Below, piece after piece: positions 1 through 7,095 of a stretch of 14,629 bases of DNA. Under the pieces are notes generated by a model that searched no databases, had not been told where the DNA came from, and saw nothing but the letters and a program-made list of their open reading frames with translations. The DNA comes from Candidatus Magasanikiibacteriota bacterium (GTDB lineage Bacteria > Patescibacteriota > Patescibacteriia > Magasanikbacterales > UBA10003), in contig DOQH01000043.1 in assembly GCA_003514455.1 (NCBI GenBank), positions 1 through 14,629 of the forward strand, in the 5' to 3' direction. The position numbers and the translations under genes are program-made. How positions within the stretch are numbered: position 1 is the first letter of the stretch; every line of letters starts with the position of its first letter.

Positions 1-767
1 TCGTTGAGAATGAGCAGCGCGCGGATGGCGATGCGCGCGGCTTCCTCCTCGCCGCGAACATCGAATTCGTTGGTGTGACGGTTGCCGTAGATGGCATCAA
101 TCGCTCCTGCCCAAATATCTTTGCCGTGCGTGGTGCACCATACGAACAAGGTGGCCTCTTCCATCGAGTAGAAAAGAACACCCCGCTGGACGAGCTCGTC
201 GTGTATGGCCTGCAAGCGAGGCGGAAGATAGCCGTCCAAATCCGGCCGGGCCTGCCCCTCGTTGAAGCAGGTAGTTGTGGTTCCGATCCCGACATAGTGC
301 GGCAGGCCGAGTCGCTGGGCCGCTACAACCAGCGCGCTAACCACGCGGAAGTCGGCGACGGCAGGATACTCGATTGGCGCCCAATTTTCACTGGCGCCAT
401 CCAAACGCACTGCGCCCGTACAAATGGCCGAATCTCCCGGCTTTGGGTCGCGCCAGAGAGTTGCACATGAACCAACGCGAATGAGCCGTTTCGCGCCAGA
501 GTAGACCGCCTCAGGCAAAACGATAGCGGTAGATGCGCTGCCCATCCCTGTCGTGACCACTGATATCGGAAAGTCATCAACCTTGCCGGTATATGACTTG
601 AGACCGCGGTGATCGCCAACACATTCACAGTAGGTGAACATTGTCCGCGCGATCATTTCCGCTCGTTCCGGCGAACCAACGAGCAGGCAATGCTGGGCGA
701 TGTCGCCTTTACGTGTTTGCAAATGATAGGTGCGGCCATCAGGACTGATCGGATTGTTCGCGTCCAT
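1..767 (-). CDS. udp: Uridine phosphorylase (PNP_UDP_1 family), 3' end beyond the left edge
   Basis: Reading the minus strand from ATG at 767 gives 255 open codons to the window edge without a stop. Known family role: phosphorolysis of uridine to uracil and ribose-1-phosphate in cytoplasmic nucleoside salvage. Matches recalled from E. coli Udp: GSPER (31-35) at the phosphate loop GDPDR, TTGMGSASTAI (72-82), an Arg at 97 in RVGS, RLDGASENWAPIEYPAVADF (121-140), nearly identical to the E. coli segment, the uracil-binding Gln and Arg in FNEGQAR (168-174), and SMEEATLF (201-208) with the ribose-binding Met-Glu. Differences: Asp of the phosphate loop is Ser, and GTTG after the Arg is GSCA. The start is set by AAGGAG nine bases upstream. 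GC is much higher (sampled 60-base lines 50-72%) than in the rest of the window, and it is the only gene with a strong ribosome binding site. Family is near certain; exact base specificity less so. It is divergent from typA. Confidence 0.9.
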   Translation of the reverse strand, partial: MDANNPISPDGRTYHLQTRKGDIAQHCLLVGSPERAEMIARTMFTYCECVGDHRGLKSYTGKVDDFPISVVTTGMGSASTAIVLPEAVYSGAKRLIRVGSCATLWRDPKPGDSAICTGAVRLDGASENWAPIEYPAVADFRVVSALVVAAQRLGLPHYVGIGTTTTCFNEGQARPDLDGYLPPRLQAIHDELVQRGVLFYSMEEATLFVWCTTHGKDIWAGAIDAIYGNRHTNEFDVRGEEEAARIAIRALLILN

Positions 768-776
768 CTCTCATTT

Positions 777-782
777 CTCCTT
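777..782 (-). promoter_or_regulatory. Strong Shine-Dalgarno site of the uridine phosphorylase gene
   Basis: The minus strand reads AAGGAG here, nine bases before the ATG at 767. No other gene in the window has a comparable site, so it fixes this start and marks the gene as different from its neighbours. Confidence 0.8.
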
Positions 783-809
783 ATTGTTTAAGTTTGGAAC
801 CTATCAAAA

Positions 810-838
810 ACATTACTTTATTTAACAAAATAAGTCAA
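810..838 (-). promoter_or_regulatory. Possible promoter of the uridine phosphorylase gene
   Basis: On the minus strand TTGACT (838-833) is followed after 17 bases by TAATGT (815-810), which matches the -10 consensus at only three positions. The -35 box is good and the -10 weak. The whole divergent spacer (768-909) is AT-rich, so chance matches are possible. Confidence 0.35.
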
Positions 839-856
839 GGATGTTGCCTCCGACAT

Positions 857-885
857 TTGACACTCCCGCTTAATTTTGCTATACT
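857..885 (+). promoter_or_regulatory. Sigma-70-type promoter of typA
   Basis: A perfect TTGACA (857-862), a 17-base spacer and TATACT (880-885) with an extended -10 TGC directly before it. The predicted start of transcription is near 892, leaving a leader of about 18 bases before the ATG at 910. That leader has no Shine-Dalgarno sequence. Confidence 0.85.
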
Positions 886-909
886 TAACGCTTATACGCG
901 CCACAAACT

Positions 910-2718
910 ATGCTCAACATCCGCAATGTCGCCATTATCGCTCATGTAGACCACGGCAAAACCACGCTGGTGGATGCTTTATTGCGCCAATCAAACACCA
1001 CAATGCGCAAGGACTCAGCCAGTGAATTGATCATGGACAGCAATGAATTGGAGCGTGAACGCGGCATCACCATCTTTTCCAAAAATGCTTCTGTGGAATG
1101 GAACGATACCAAAATCAATATCATTGACACGCCTGGCCACGCTGACTTTGGCGGCGAGGTGGAGCGCGTTTTAAAAATGGCTGATGGCTGTTTACTTTTG
1201 GTAGATGCTAAAGAAGGGCCAATGCCTCAAACCAGATTTGTTTTAAAAAAGGCATTGGAAATGAATTTAAAAATAATCGTGGTGATTAATAAAATTGACA
1301 AGCCGGAAGCGCGCGTTAATTATGCTTTGGATAAAACATTTGATCTGTTTGTGGAATTGGGAGCGAGCGACGAAGCCACTGACTTTCCTATTGTGTATGC
1401 CTCTGCTAAAAAAGGACTGGCCGGATTGGAGTCGGATTTGGCAAAAATGAAAGATATCAATCCAATTTTTGAAACTATTCTCAAACATGTGCCTGCTCCT
1501 TCAGGCGATCCTGACGCGCCTTTGCAAATGCTGGTCACTTCTATTTTTTATGATGATTTTAAAGGGCGGATTGCCACCGGACGCATTTACAACGGCCACT
1601 TGTCTGCTAAACAAGAAGTAATGCACATCAATCGCGAAGGAAAAATGAAAAAAGCTCGATTGACAGCCGCCATGATTTTTCAAGGTCTTGGACGAGTTGA
1701 AACAGATGATGTACAGTGCGGAGATATTTTAGCTATTGCCGGTTTGCCCGACATCAATATCGGAGAAACAATTGCTGATGTGGAGTCGCCAGTGGCCTTG
1801 CCACTTTTAAACATTGAAGAGCCAACAGTAAAAATGACTTTTGCCGTGAACGATTCACCATTTGCCGGAAAAGAAGGCGAATACAGCACTTCGCGCCAAT
1901 TGCAGGAACGATTGCAAAAAGAATTGGAAACTGACATGGCTTTGGCTGTGGAAGAAAATCCGACCGGCGGCTGGACGGTGTCGGGCCGCGGTGAATTACA
2001 TTTGGCTATTTTGATTGAAAGAATGCGCCGCGAGGGCTATGAAATGCAGGTCTCTCGTCCGCAGGTAATCATGAAAGAAGTTGACGGAAAAAAATTAACA
2101 CCTTATGAACGAGTGTTTATTGAGGTGCCCGAGGCCTCGTCCGGCATTGTGATTCAAAAATTGGGCAGCCGCAAAGGCGAAATGCAAGAAATGCGCGCGG
2201 AAAATGGCATTGTTTTTATGGAATTTATTATCCCCACTCGCGGTCTTTTTGGCTATCGCTCGGAATTTATGACAGACAGCCGCGGCATGGGAATTATCAA
2301 TACAAATTTTCACGCCTTCCAACAGGATCCTGGCAATTGGCGCGAACGCGATCAGGGGTCGCTCGTGGCGCACGAAACCGGCACCACCAATCTTTACGGC
2401 ATGGTGAATGTGCAAGACCGCGGAGTGTTATTCATTGGTCCGGGAGTGGAGGTATACAAAGGCCAAGTGGTGGGGCAAAACGCTCGCACTGGCGATTTGC
2501 GCATCAATGTTTGCAAAGCCAAAGAATTATCCAATATGCGCTCCAAAGGCGATGGCCCGATGCAACATTTCAATACTCCCAAAACAATGGATTTGGAAGA
2601 TTCTTTAGAATATATTGGCGATGACGAGCTGGTGGAAATCACGCCAAAATCCGTGCGTATTAGAAAAATCATTTTGGATGAAAACGAGAAAAAAAGGATT
2701 GAAAAAAGCGGGAAATAA
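910..2718 (+). CDS. typA: Translational GTPase TypA/BipA
   Basis: A ribosome-binding GTPase of the EF-G/LepA superfamily that acts in the cytoplasm, linked in other bacteria to late 50S assembly and stress growth. The 602 aa are close to the usual 600-615. All G motifs are present: P-loop AHVDHGKT (11-18), the switch I region ERERGITI (about 48-55), DTPGH (73-77) with the catalytic His, NKID (127-130) and SAKKG (165-169). The rest follows the EF-Tu-like, EF-G-III/V-like and BipA C-terminal domains, with the family segment GRGELHLAILIERMRREG. The ATG at 910 starts the conserved N-terminus directly (MLNIRNVAIIAHVDHGKT), so no upstream start is needed. It has its own promoter and a strong terminator, so it appears to be transcribed alone. 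It is divergent from the uridine phosphorylase gene. Confidence 0.97.
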   Translation: MLNIRNVAIIAHVDHGKTTLVDALLRQSNTTMRKDSASELIMDSNELERERGITIFSKNASVEWNDTKINIIDTPGHADFGGEVERVLKMADGCLLLVDAKEGPMPQTRFVLKKALEMNLKIIVVINKIDKPEARVNYALDKTFDLFVELGASDEATDFPIVYASAKKGLAGLESDLAKMKDINPIFETILKHVPAPSGDPDAPLQMLVTSIFYDDFKGRIATGRIYNGHLSAKQEVMHINREGKMKKARLTAAMIFQGLGRVETDDVQCGDILAIAGLPDINIGETIADVESPVALPLLNIEEPTVKMTFAVNDSPFAGKEGEYSTSRQLQERLQKELETDMALAVEENPTGGWTVSGRGELHLAILIERMRREGYEMQVSRPQVIMKEVDGKKLTPYERVFIEVPEASSGIVIQKLGSRKGEMQEMRAENGIVFMEFIIPTRGLFGYRSEFMTDSRGMGIINTNFHAFQQDPGNWRERDQGSLVAHETGTTNLYGMVNVQDRGVLFIGPGVEVYKGQVVGQNARTGDLRINVCKAKELSNMRSKGDGPMQHFNTPKTMDLEDSLEYIGDDELVEITPKSVRIRKIILDENEKKRIEKSGK

Positions 2719-2725
2719 TTTAATA

Positions 2726-2762
2726 AACAGAGGCGGGCTCAATGCCCGTCTCTGTTGTTTTT
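2726..2762 (+). terminator. Rho-independent terminator after typA
   Basis: A 13-bp stem (2726-2738 with 2744-2756, one G-U pair) around a 5-base loop TCAAT, followed by a short T-rich tract. It begins 7 bases after the typA stop. The T-rich tail overlaps the weak -35 of the polX promoter, so the two units are packed tail to head. Confidence 0.9.
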
Positions 2763-2783
2763 ATTGCCTAAAAATGCTAAAAT
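2755..2783 (+). promoter_or_regulatory. Extended -10 promoter of polX, leaderless spacing
   Basis: TAAAAT (2778-2783) is preceded by TGC (extended -10) and, after a 17-base spacer, by a weak TTGTTT (2755-2760). The expected transcription start is about 2790, within two bases of the ATG at 2792, so the mRNA is probably leaderless. It would drive the whole 2792-7641 unit. Confidence 0.65.
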
Positions 2784-2791
2784 AGGCCTAT

Positions 2792-4516
2792 ATGAACGAG
2801 CAAATTGCCAAAATTTTCAATGCCATGGCCTTTATTCTGGAAGGACTGAATGTGCCATTTAAACCACGCGCCTATGCCAAAGCAGCCGAAGCGATTTTGG
2901 CTTTGGATAAAAATGTTGAAGAAATTTTCAAAACGGAGGGGCTTGTCGGATTAAAACAAATTTCAAGCATTGGCCAAAATCTTGCCGAGCACATTGAAGA
3001 AATTATTAAAACCGGCCGACTAAAAGAATACGAAATACTTAAAAAGAAACTGCCGGTGGATATTGAAGAATTATCATCCATTGAAGGATTGGGACCGAAA
3101 AAAGTGAAAATATTGTATGATAAATTGAAAATTAAAAACAGAGCTGGTTTGACCAAAGCAATCTCTGGCCACAAAATAGCCAAACTAGAACATTTTGGCG
3201 CGCAGAGCGAGGCCAACATACAGCGCGGATTAAAATTTTTAAAAACAAATACCAGTCGTGTTCCTTTGGGATATATTTTGCCTTTGGCTCGCGAGATTGA
3301 ACAAAAATTAAGCCAAGTAAGTGGAGTAAAAAAAGTAGTAATTGCCGGCTCTATCAGGCGCTGGCAAGAAACCATCGGAGACATTGACATTCTGGCAATT
3401 TCAGATCAACCAAAAAAAATAATGGCGACCTTTGTTAATTTGCCCGAAGTACAAAGTGTCTTGAATTATGGATCAACTCGCTCGTCCGTGCGTTTGAAAA
3501 TCAATATGGACGCGGATCTGCGCGTGGTGGAACCAAAATCATTTGGCGCGGCTTTGCAATATTTTACCGGCGACAAAAATCACAATGTTATCATTCGTGA
3601 AATCGCCATAAAAAAAGGGCTAAAATTAAATGAATATGGACTATGGCGCGGCGCAAAAAATATCGCCTGCCAAACCGAGGAAGAAATTTATACCTCGCTC
3701 GGCTTGAATTACATTGAACCGGAACTGCGTACTGATTCCGGCGAGATTGAAGCAGCGCAAAAACATCAATTGCCAAAACTAATCCCCTACGGCTCGCTCA
3801 AATGTGATTTGCAAACGCAAACCAATTGGACTGACGGGGAATACTCAATTGAAGCCATGTCGCGCGCGGCTCAAAAAGCGGGATTGAAATACATTGCCAT
3901 TACCGACCACACTAAAACACTGGGCATAGCGCATGGACTGGATGAAAAACAACTGCTGAAACAGTGTCAAGAAATTGACGCGCTTAATGCCAAATTTATC
4001 AAAGAAAAAATAAATTTCAAAATTCTAAAAAGCGCGGAAATAAACATCAATAAAGACGGTTCGCTAGATATCGCCGACGCGGCATTGAAAAAATTGGACA
4101 TCGTAAGCGTGGCTGTGCACTCGGCTTTTCGTTTAAGCAAAGAAGAACAGACCAAAAGAATCATCCGCGCGATTGAACACCCACTCGTGAACATCCTATT
4201 TCACCCAACCGGCCGCTTAATCAACCGCCGCGAGCCGTATGAACTGGATATGAAAGCCGTTATCAAATCTGCGGCCGCGAACAGGGTGGCTCTTGAATTA
4301 GATTGTTTTCCTGATAGAATGGATTTAAAAGATACTTATGTGCGCGAGGCCATTGCCCAAGGCGTTAAAATCGCGATTGACACTGATGCCCACCACCCAG
4401 ATCACTTTAAATTTCTGGAATTGGGTATTGGCACGGCGCGCCGCGGCTGGGCGACTAAAAAAGATGTAATCAATACTTGGCCAATTGAAAAATTATTATC
4501 ATGGGCTAAAAAATAA
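2792..4516 (+). CDS. polX: Family X DNA polymerase with C-terminal PHP domain
   Basis: A bacterial PolX, a gap-filling repair polymerase, 574 aa, the usual size. Order: an N-terminal helical 8-kDa-like domain and two helix-hairpin-helix motifs (about 49-68 and 87-112, the second containing IEGLGPKKV), then the nucleotidyltransferase palm with GS (186-187), the catalytic pair D197 and D199 in GDIDILAI, and the third Asp D242 in DADLRVV, then the PHP domain from about 335 to the end. Polymerase catalytic residues are complete. In PHP, TDH (371-373), E416, H443, H471, D532 and H534 are present, but the first motif reads DLQTQTNWTDG, where the usual pattern is DLHxHTxxSDG: both metal-ligand His positions are Gln (341, 343). 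This predicts altered or lost PHP nuclease activity. It is the first gene of the operon and is read from a probable leaderless start. Confidence 0.95.
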   Translation: MNEQIAKIFNAMAFILEGLNVPFKPRAYAKAAEAILALDKNVEEIFKTEGLVGLKQISSIGQNLAEHIEEIIKTGRLKEYEILKKKLPVDIEELSSIEGLGPKKVKILYDKLKIKNRAGLTKAISGHKIAKLEHFGAQSEANIQRGLKFLKTNTSRVPLGYILPLAREIEQKLSQVSGVKKVVIAGSIRRWQETIGDIDILAISDQPKKIMATFVNLPEVQSVLNYGSTRSSVRLKINMDADLRVVEPKSFGAALQYFTGDKNHNVIIREIAIKKGLKLNEYGLWRGAKNIACQTEEEIYTSLGLNYIEPELRTDSGEIEAAQKHQLPKLIPYGSLKCDLQTQTNWTDGEYSIEAMSRAAQKAGLKYIAITDHTKTLGIAHGLDEKQLLKQCQEIDALNAKFIKEKINFKILKSAEININKDGSLDIADAALKKLDIVSVAVHSAFRLSKEEQTKRIIRAIEHPLVNILFHPTGRLINRREPYELDMKAVIKSAAANRVALELDCFPDRMDLKDTYVREAIAQGVKIAIDTDAHHPDHFKFLELGIGTARRGWATKKDVINTWPIEKLLSWAKK

Positions 4517-4518
4517 CT

Positions 4519-5307
4519 ATGAATAATGGAGAAAAAAGCCGGGCGGACTTGAGAGATATTAAATCTCGTGTTATTGAATACGCGGCCTTAAGCGAAGCCA
4601 AACCGGAAAAAAGCGCCAGAGTGAATCAAGACAGCCATTTGGAATATCAAAAAGGTGATTTATTCGCGGCAGTAGTGGCTGACGGCATTGGCGGAGCGCC
4701 CGGTGGAGAAATTGCTTCGCAATTAATGATTGCCGCAAGCAAAGAAGTGGCGGACAGAGAAGCAGAGGCCGAGACGCAACCAAAAAAATCATTGCCAAAA
4801 ATTCTGGATGAAATGACAGAGACCGGCGACACTGACATCCGCGATGTCTGGAATCGCGACCCGCAATATAGCGGCATGGGAACGACTTTTGCCGGCTTGA
4901 TTATCCGCGGCAATGAATTTGCCTGCGCCAATGTCGGTGATACCAGAATTTACCGCAAACGAGGATCAATTTGGGGGCAACTTTCCGAAGACCACACGAA
5001 AGAAGCTGAATTGCTCAAAAAGGGCGTGTCGCCTGAAGAAGCGATGAAAGAAAGCCACATCATCACCCATGAAATCGGTTATGGACCAGATAGAATAAAG
5101 CCGTGCCATCATCAACTGCCCATAAAATCCGGAGAAATTTTTTTACTTACAAGCGACGGCATCCACACCAGATTGACTGACCAAGAATTATTTGATTTAA
5201 TCAATGAGCAAGATTCAGCCGAAACCATCGCACAAAAAATAATGGCCGCGACTAAAATAAAAGGATTGTATGACGACGCGACAGTGGTGGTGGTGAAAGT
5301 GAAATAA
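4519..5307 (+). CDS. PP2C-family Ser/Thr protein phosphatase
   Basis: A soluble metal-dependent phosphatase of 262 aa, the typical length of bacterial PrpC/Stp proteins made of the catalytic domain alone. Motifs in order: VNQDSH (35-40, the usual RNQD), VADGIGG (53-59) with metal-binding D55-G56, GMGTT (119-123), ANVGDTRIY (137-145), LSEDHT (155-160), TSDG (211-214) with metal-binding D213, and DDATVVVV (252-259). All expected acidic metal ligands are present, so it should be active. No membrane segment or extra domain is seen. It starts two bases after the polX stop (TAA CT ATG) with no Shine-Dalgarno, so translation is probably coupled. Its substrates are unknown; no partner Ser/Thr kinase lies in the window. 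The tRNA-Leu gene begins six bases after its stop. Confidence 0.93.
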   Translation: MNNGEKSRADLRDIKSRVIEYAALSEAKPEKSARVNQDSHLEYQKGDLFAAVVADGIGGAPGGEIASQLMIAASKEVADREAEAETQPKKSLPKILDEMTETGDTDIRDVWNRDPQYSGMGTTFAGLIIRGNEFACANVGDTRIYRKRGSIWGQLSEDHTKEAELLKKGVSPEEAMKESHIITHEIGYGPDRIKPCHHQLPIKSGEIFLLTSDGIHTRLTDQELFDLINEQDSAETIAQKIMAATKIKGLYDDATVVVVKVK

Positions 5308-5313
5308 CAAAAA

Positions 5314-5397
5314 GGTCCAGTGGTGGAACTGGTATACACGACAGACTTAAAATCTGTTGAGCGAAAGCTCATGTGGGTTCGATTCCCACCTGGACCA
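5314..5397 (+). tRNA. tRNA-Leu (anticodon UAA)
   Basis: A complete cloverleaf of 84 bases. The acceptor GGTCCAG (5314-5320) pairs with CTGGACC (5390-5396), with discriminator A at 5397. The D stem GTG/CAC is at 5323-5325 and 5337-5339. The anticodon stem ACAGA/TCTGT encloses loop CTTAAAA with anticodon TAA at 5348-5350. The long class II variable arm TGAGC-GAAA-GCTCA (5358-5371) is typical of Leu, and the T arm is GTGGG/CCCAC with TTCGATT. CCA is not encoded and there is no intron. It lies 6 bases after the PP2C stop and 11 bases before the next start, so it is probably released from a polycistronic transcript. No obvious promoter of its own was found. Confidence 0.97.
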
Positions 5398-5408
5398 AAT
5401 AATTTTCT

Positions 5409-5816
5409 ATGACAGAAGGCGAACCAAAAATTCTAGATGGTTTGACTGATGAGCGACGAAAATTGATTGATGCCCACTTTACCAGCGGCGTCGGTCTTTA
5501 TCGCGATGTGATTAACATTTGGACGCCGCTACCCATGGTTTTAGATGGTGATTCAATAGACGGCGCTTTTCTCGTTGACCTCAAACCTTTGCCGCATTAC
5601 GCGGAATATTTAGATGCAAGACAATATACACCTTCTGAAATTAAATATATTGCCCAAAAAAGCTCCTCGGAAGCCATTACCAAATTTGATGCCTTGATAG
5701 ACGAATATAATGCTGATAGGGAGAGAATAAAAAAACAGAAAGACGGCAAAAAAATTAAGAAATTTGTCAGCCGGGCAGAAGCATTGTTTAAAAAATCAAT
5801 ACCAGACGACCTCTGA
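5409..5816 (+). CDS. Hypothetical protein of 135 aa in the polX-ruvB operon
   Basis: No family recognised. The protein is soluble, without signal peptide or membrane segments. The N-terminal half is mixed and hydrophobic (a segment around 28-60 includes [10 protein letters not shown] and PLPMVLDGD), while the C-terminal third (about 85-130) is a charged, Lys-rich predicted helix. Support for coding: it fills the gap between tRNA-Leu and ruvB with operon-like spacing (11 bases after the tRNA, 5 bases before ruvB), the base composition resembles its neighbours, and it has a full-length frame from ATG to TGA. No Shine-Dalgarno precedes it. Position beside ruvB hints at, but does not show, a DNA-related role. 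Confidence 0.7.
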   Translation: MTEGEPKILDGLTDERRKLIDAHFTSGVGLYRDVINIWTPLPMVLDGDSIDGAFLVDLKPLPHYAEYLDARQYTPSEIKYIAQKSSSEAITKFDALIDEYNADRERIKKQKDGKKIKKFVSRAEALFKKSIPDDL

Positions 5817-5821
5817 ATCTT

Positions 5822-6832
5822 ATGAATCGCCTCATCTCCCCTCAAATCAAAAATGAAGAAACAAAACTTGACCTGACTTTGCGGCCGCAATGTCTGGGTG
5901 AATTTATCGGCCAAGAAAAAATTAAAAACAATCTGCGGATTTTTTTGGACGCGGCCAAAAAACGCTCTGAATCATTGGAGCATGTCCTGCTGTATGGAAA
6001 TCCGGGGCTTGGTAAAACTACTTTGGCTAATATAATTGCCAAAGAAATGGGAGCGAATATCAAAATTACTTCCGGCCCGGCTTTGGAGCGAGTGGGCGAC
6101 TTGGCCGCCATTCTCACCAGTTTGGAAACCGGCGATGTTTTGTTTGTTGATGAAATTCACAGGATGAACAAAACCATAGAAGAGGTACTCTATCCAGCTT
6201 TGGAGGACTATGCTTTAGACATTATCATTGGCAAAGGCCCGGGCGCGCGCACTCTGCGCGTCGACTTGAACCATTTCACACTTATCGGCGCCACTACCAA
6301 AATGAGTCTGCTATCAGGCCCCTTGCGCGACCGTTTTGGCGCGATTTATCACCTTAATTTTTATGAAGAGCCGGAAATTGAACAAATTGTGCGGCGAAGC
6401 GCCGGCATTTTAGATATTGGCACTGATAATGGCGCGGCCAGATTGATTGCCGTCTCTGCCCGCCGCACTCCGCGCGTGGCCAATCGCCTGCTCAAACGAG
6501 TGCGCGATTTCGCGCAAGTAAAAGGAAATGGTATAATTACAACTGATTTGGCCAAAGAGGCGCTAAAAATGCTGGAAATTGACCATGTCGGCCTTGACCA
6601 CATTGACCGCCTGATGCTAAAAGTAATGATTGAAAAATTCAACGGCGGGCCGGTCGGTTTGCAAACGCTTTCCGCGGCCACAGCTGAAGAAATTGAAACC
6701 ATTGAAACAATTTACGAACCGTTTTTGCTCCAATGCGGCTTAATCAATCGCACGCCCCGCGGCCGCGTAGCCACCTCCTTGGCTTACAAACATTTAGGTA
6801 TGGAGCCGCCTAAACAAGAAAATCTCCTTTAA
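5822..6832 (+). CDS. ruvB: Holliday junction branch migration ATPase RuvB
   Basis: The hexameric AAA+ motor that, with RuvA, drives Holliday junction branch migration in recombination repair. The 336 aa match the usual 330-350. Visible: RuvB N-terminal signature [18 protein letters not shown] (21-38), Walker [10 protein letters not shown] (59-67), Walker B VDEIH (109-113), sensor 1 GATT (156-159), arginine-finger segment GPLRDRFG (166-173), sensor 2 [15 protein letters not shown] (217-231), and the C-terminal winged helix with TPRGR (311-315). All key residues are intact. The start is 5 bases after the preceding stop, without a Shine-Dalgarno sequence. ruvC lies about 7 kb away on the other strand and ruvA is not in this window, so the ruv genes are dispersed here. 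Confidence 0.98.
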   Translation: MNRLISPQIKNEETKLDLTLRPQCLGEFIGQEKIKNNLRIFLDAAKKRSESLEHVLLYGNPGLGKTTLANIIAKEMGANIKITSGPALERVGDLAAILTSLETGDVLFVDEIHRMNKTIEEVLYPALEDYALDIIIGKGPGARTLRVDLNHFTLIGATTKMSLLSGPLRDRFGAIYHLNFYEEPEIEQIVRRSAGILDIGTDNGAARLIAVSARRTPRVANRLLKRVRDFAQVKGNGIITTDLAKEALKMLEIDHVGLDHIDRLMLKVMIEKFNGGPVGLQTLSAATAEEIETIETIYEPFLLQCGLINRTPRGRVATSLAYKHLGMEPPKQENLL

Positions 6833-6833
6833 T

Positions 6834-7094
6834 ATGTCTTTTCCACTATATTATTTCCTCTTTCCTATCGCGCTTTTCGCGCTCGTGTATGTCATCTTTA
6901 TTTTAATGGATGTCTATCATTTGATTTCTTTTGCCGAAGTCCACTTTATGAGTTTTTTTATGACTTTTATTTTTCTCGCCGGAGTTATCTATATTTCTTT
7001 TTGGGCGTGGACACTCGTCCAGCCGATTGATTGGAATGAACCAATAACATTTTTCCAATCAATTTCTTTTACTCCAAAACCTGAAAGTTTCTAA
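6834..7094 (+). CDS. Small two-helix membrane protein (86 aa), unknown function
   Basis: No named family recognised. Two hydrophobic helices (about 4-25 and 38-61) are joined by a short segment with charged residues, and the polar tail contains PIDWNEPI. It begins one base after the ruvB stop and ends one base before the PH-domain gene, both junctions reading TAATATG, so the three are almost certainly co-translated. Being adjacent to another two-helix membrane protein, it could be a partner of the PH-domain protein; this is inference from position only. The short length and lack of recognised homologues lower certainty about function, not about coding. Confidence 0.75.
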   Translation: MSFPLYYFLFPIALFALVYVIFILMDVYHLISFAEVHFMSFFMTFIFLAGVIYISFWAWTLVQPIDWNEPITFFQSISFTPKPESF

Positions 7095-7095
7095 T

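Noticed and set aside
75..791. Open frames on both strands within the GC-rich left region (75-470 plus, 323-628 minus, 609-791 plus)
   Set aside because: They are shadows of the uridine phosphorylase frame, which matches the family over its whole visible length; these frames give no recognisable protein.
2872..3390. A 172-aa open frame on the minus strand inside polX
   Set aside because: It lies opposite the HhH and palm domains, whose motifs are intact on the plus strand; its low-complexity, Ser/Phe-rich product is typical of an antisense shadow.
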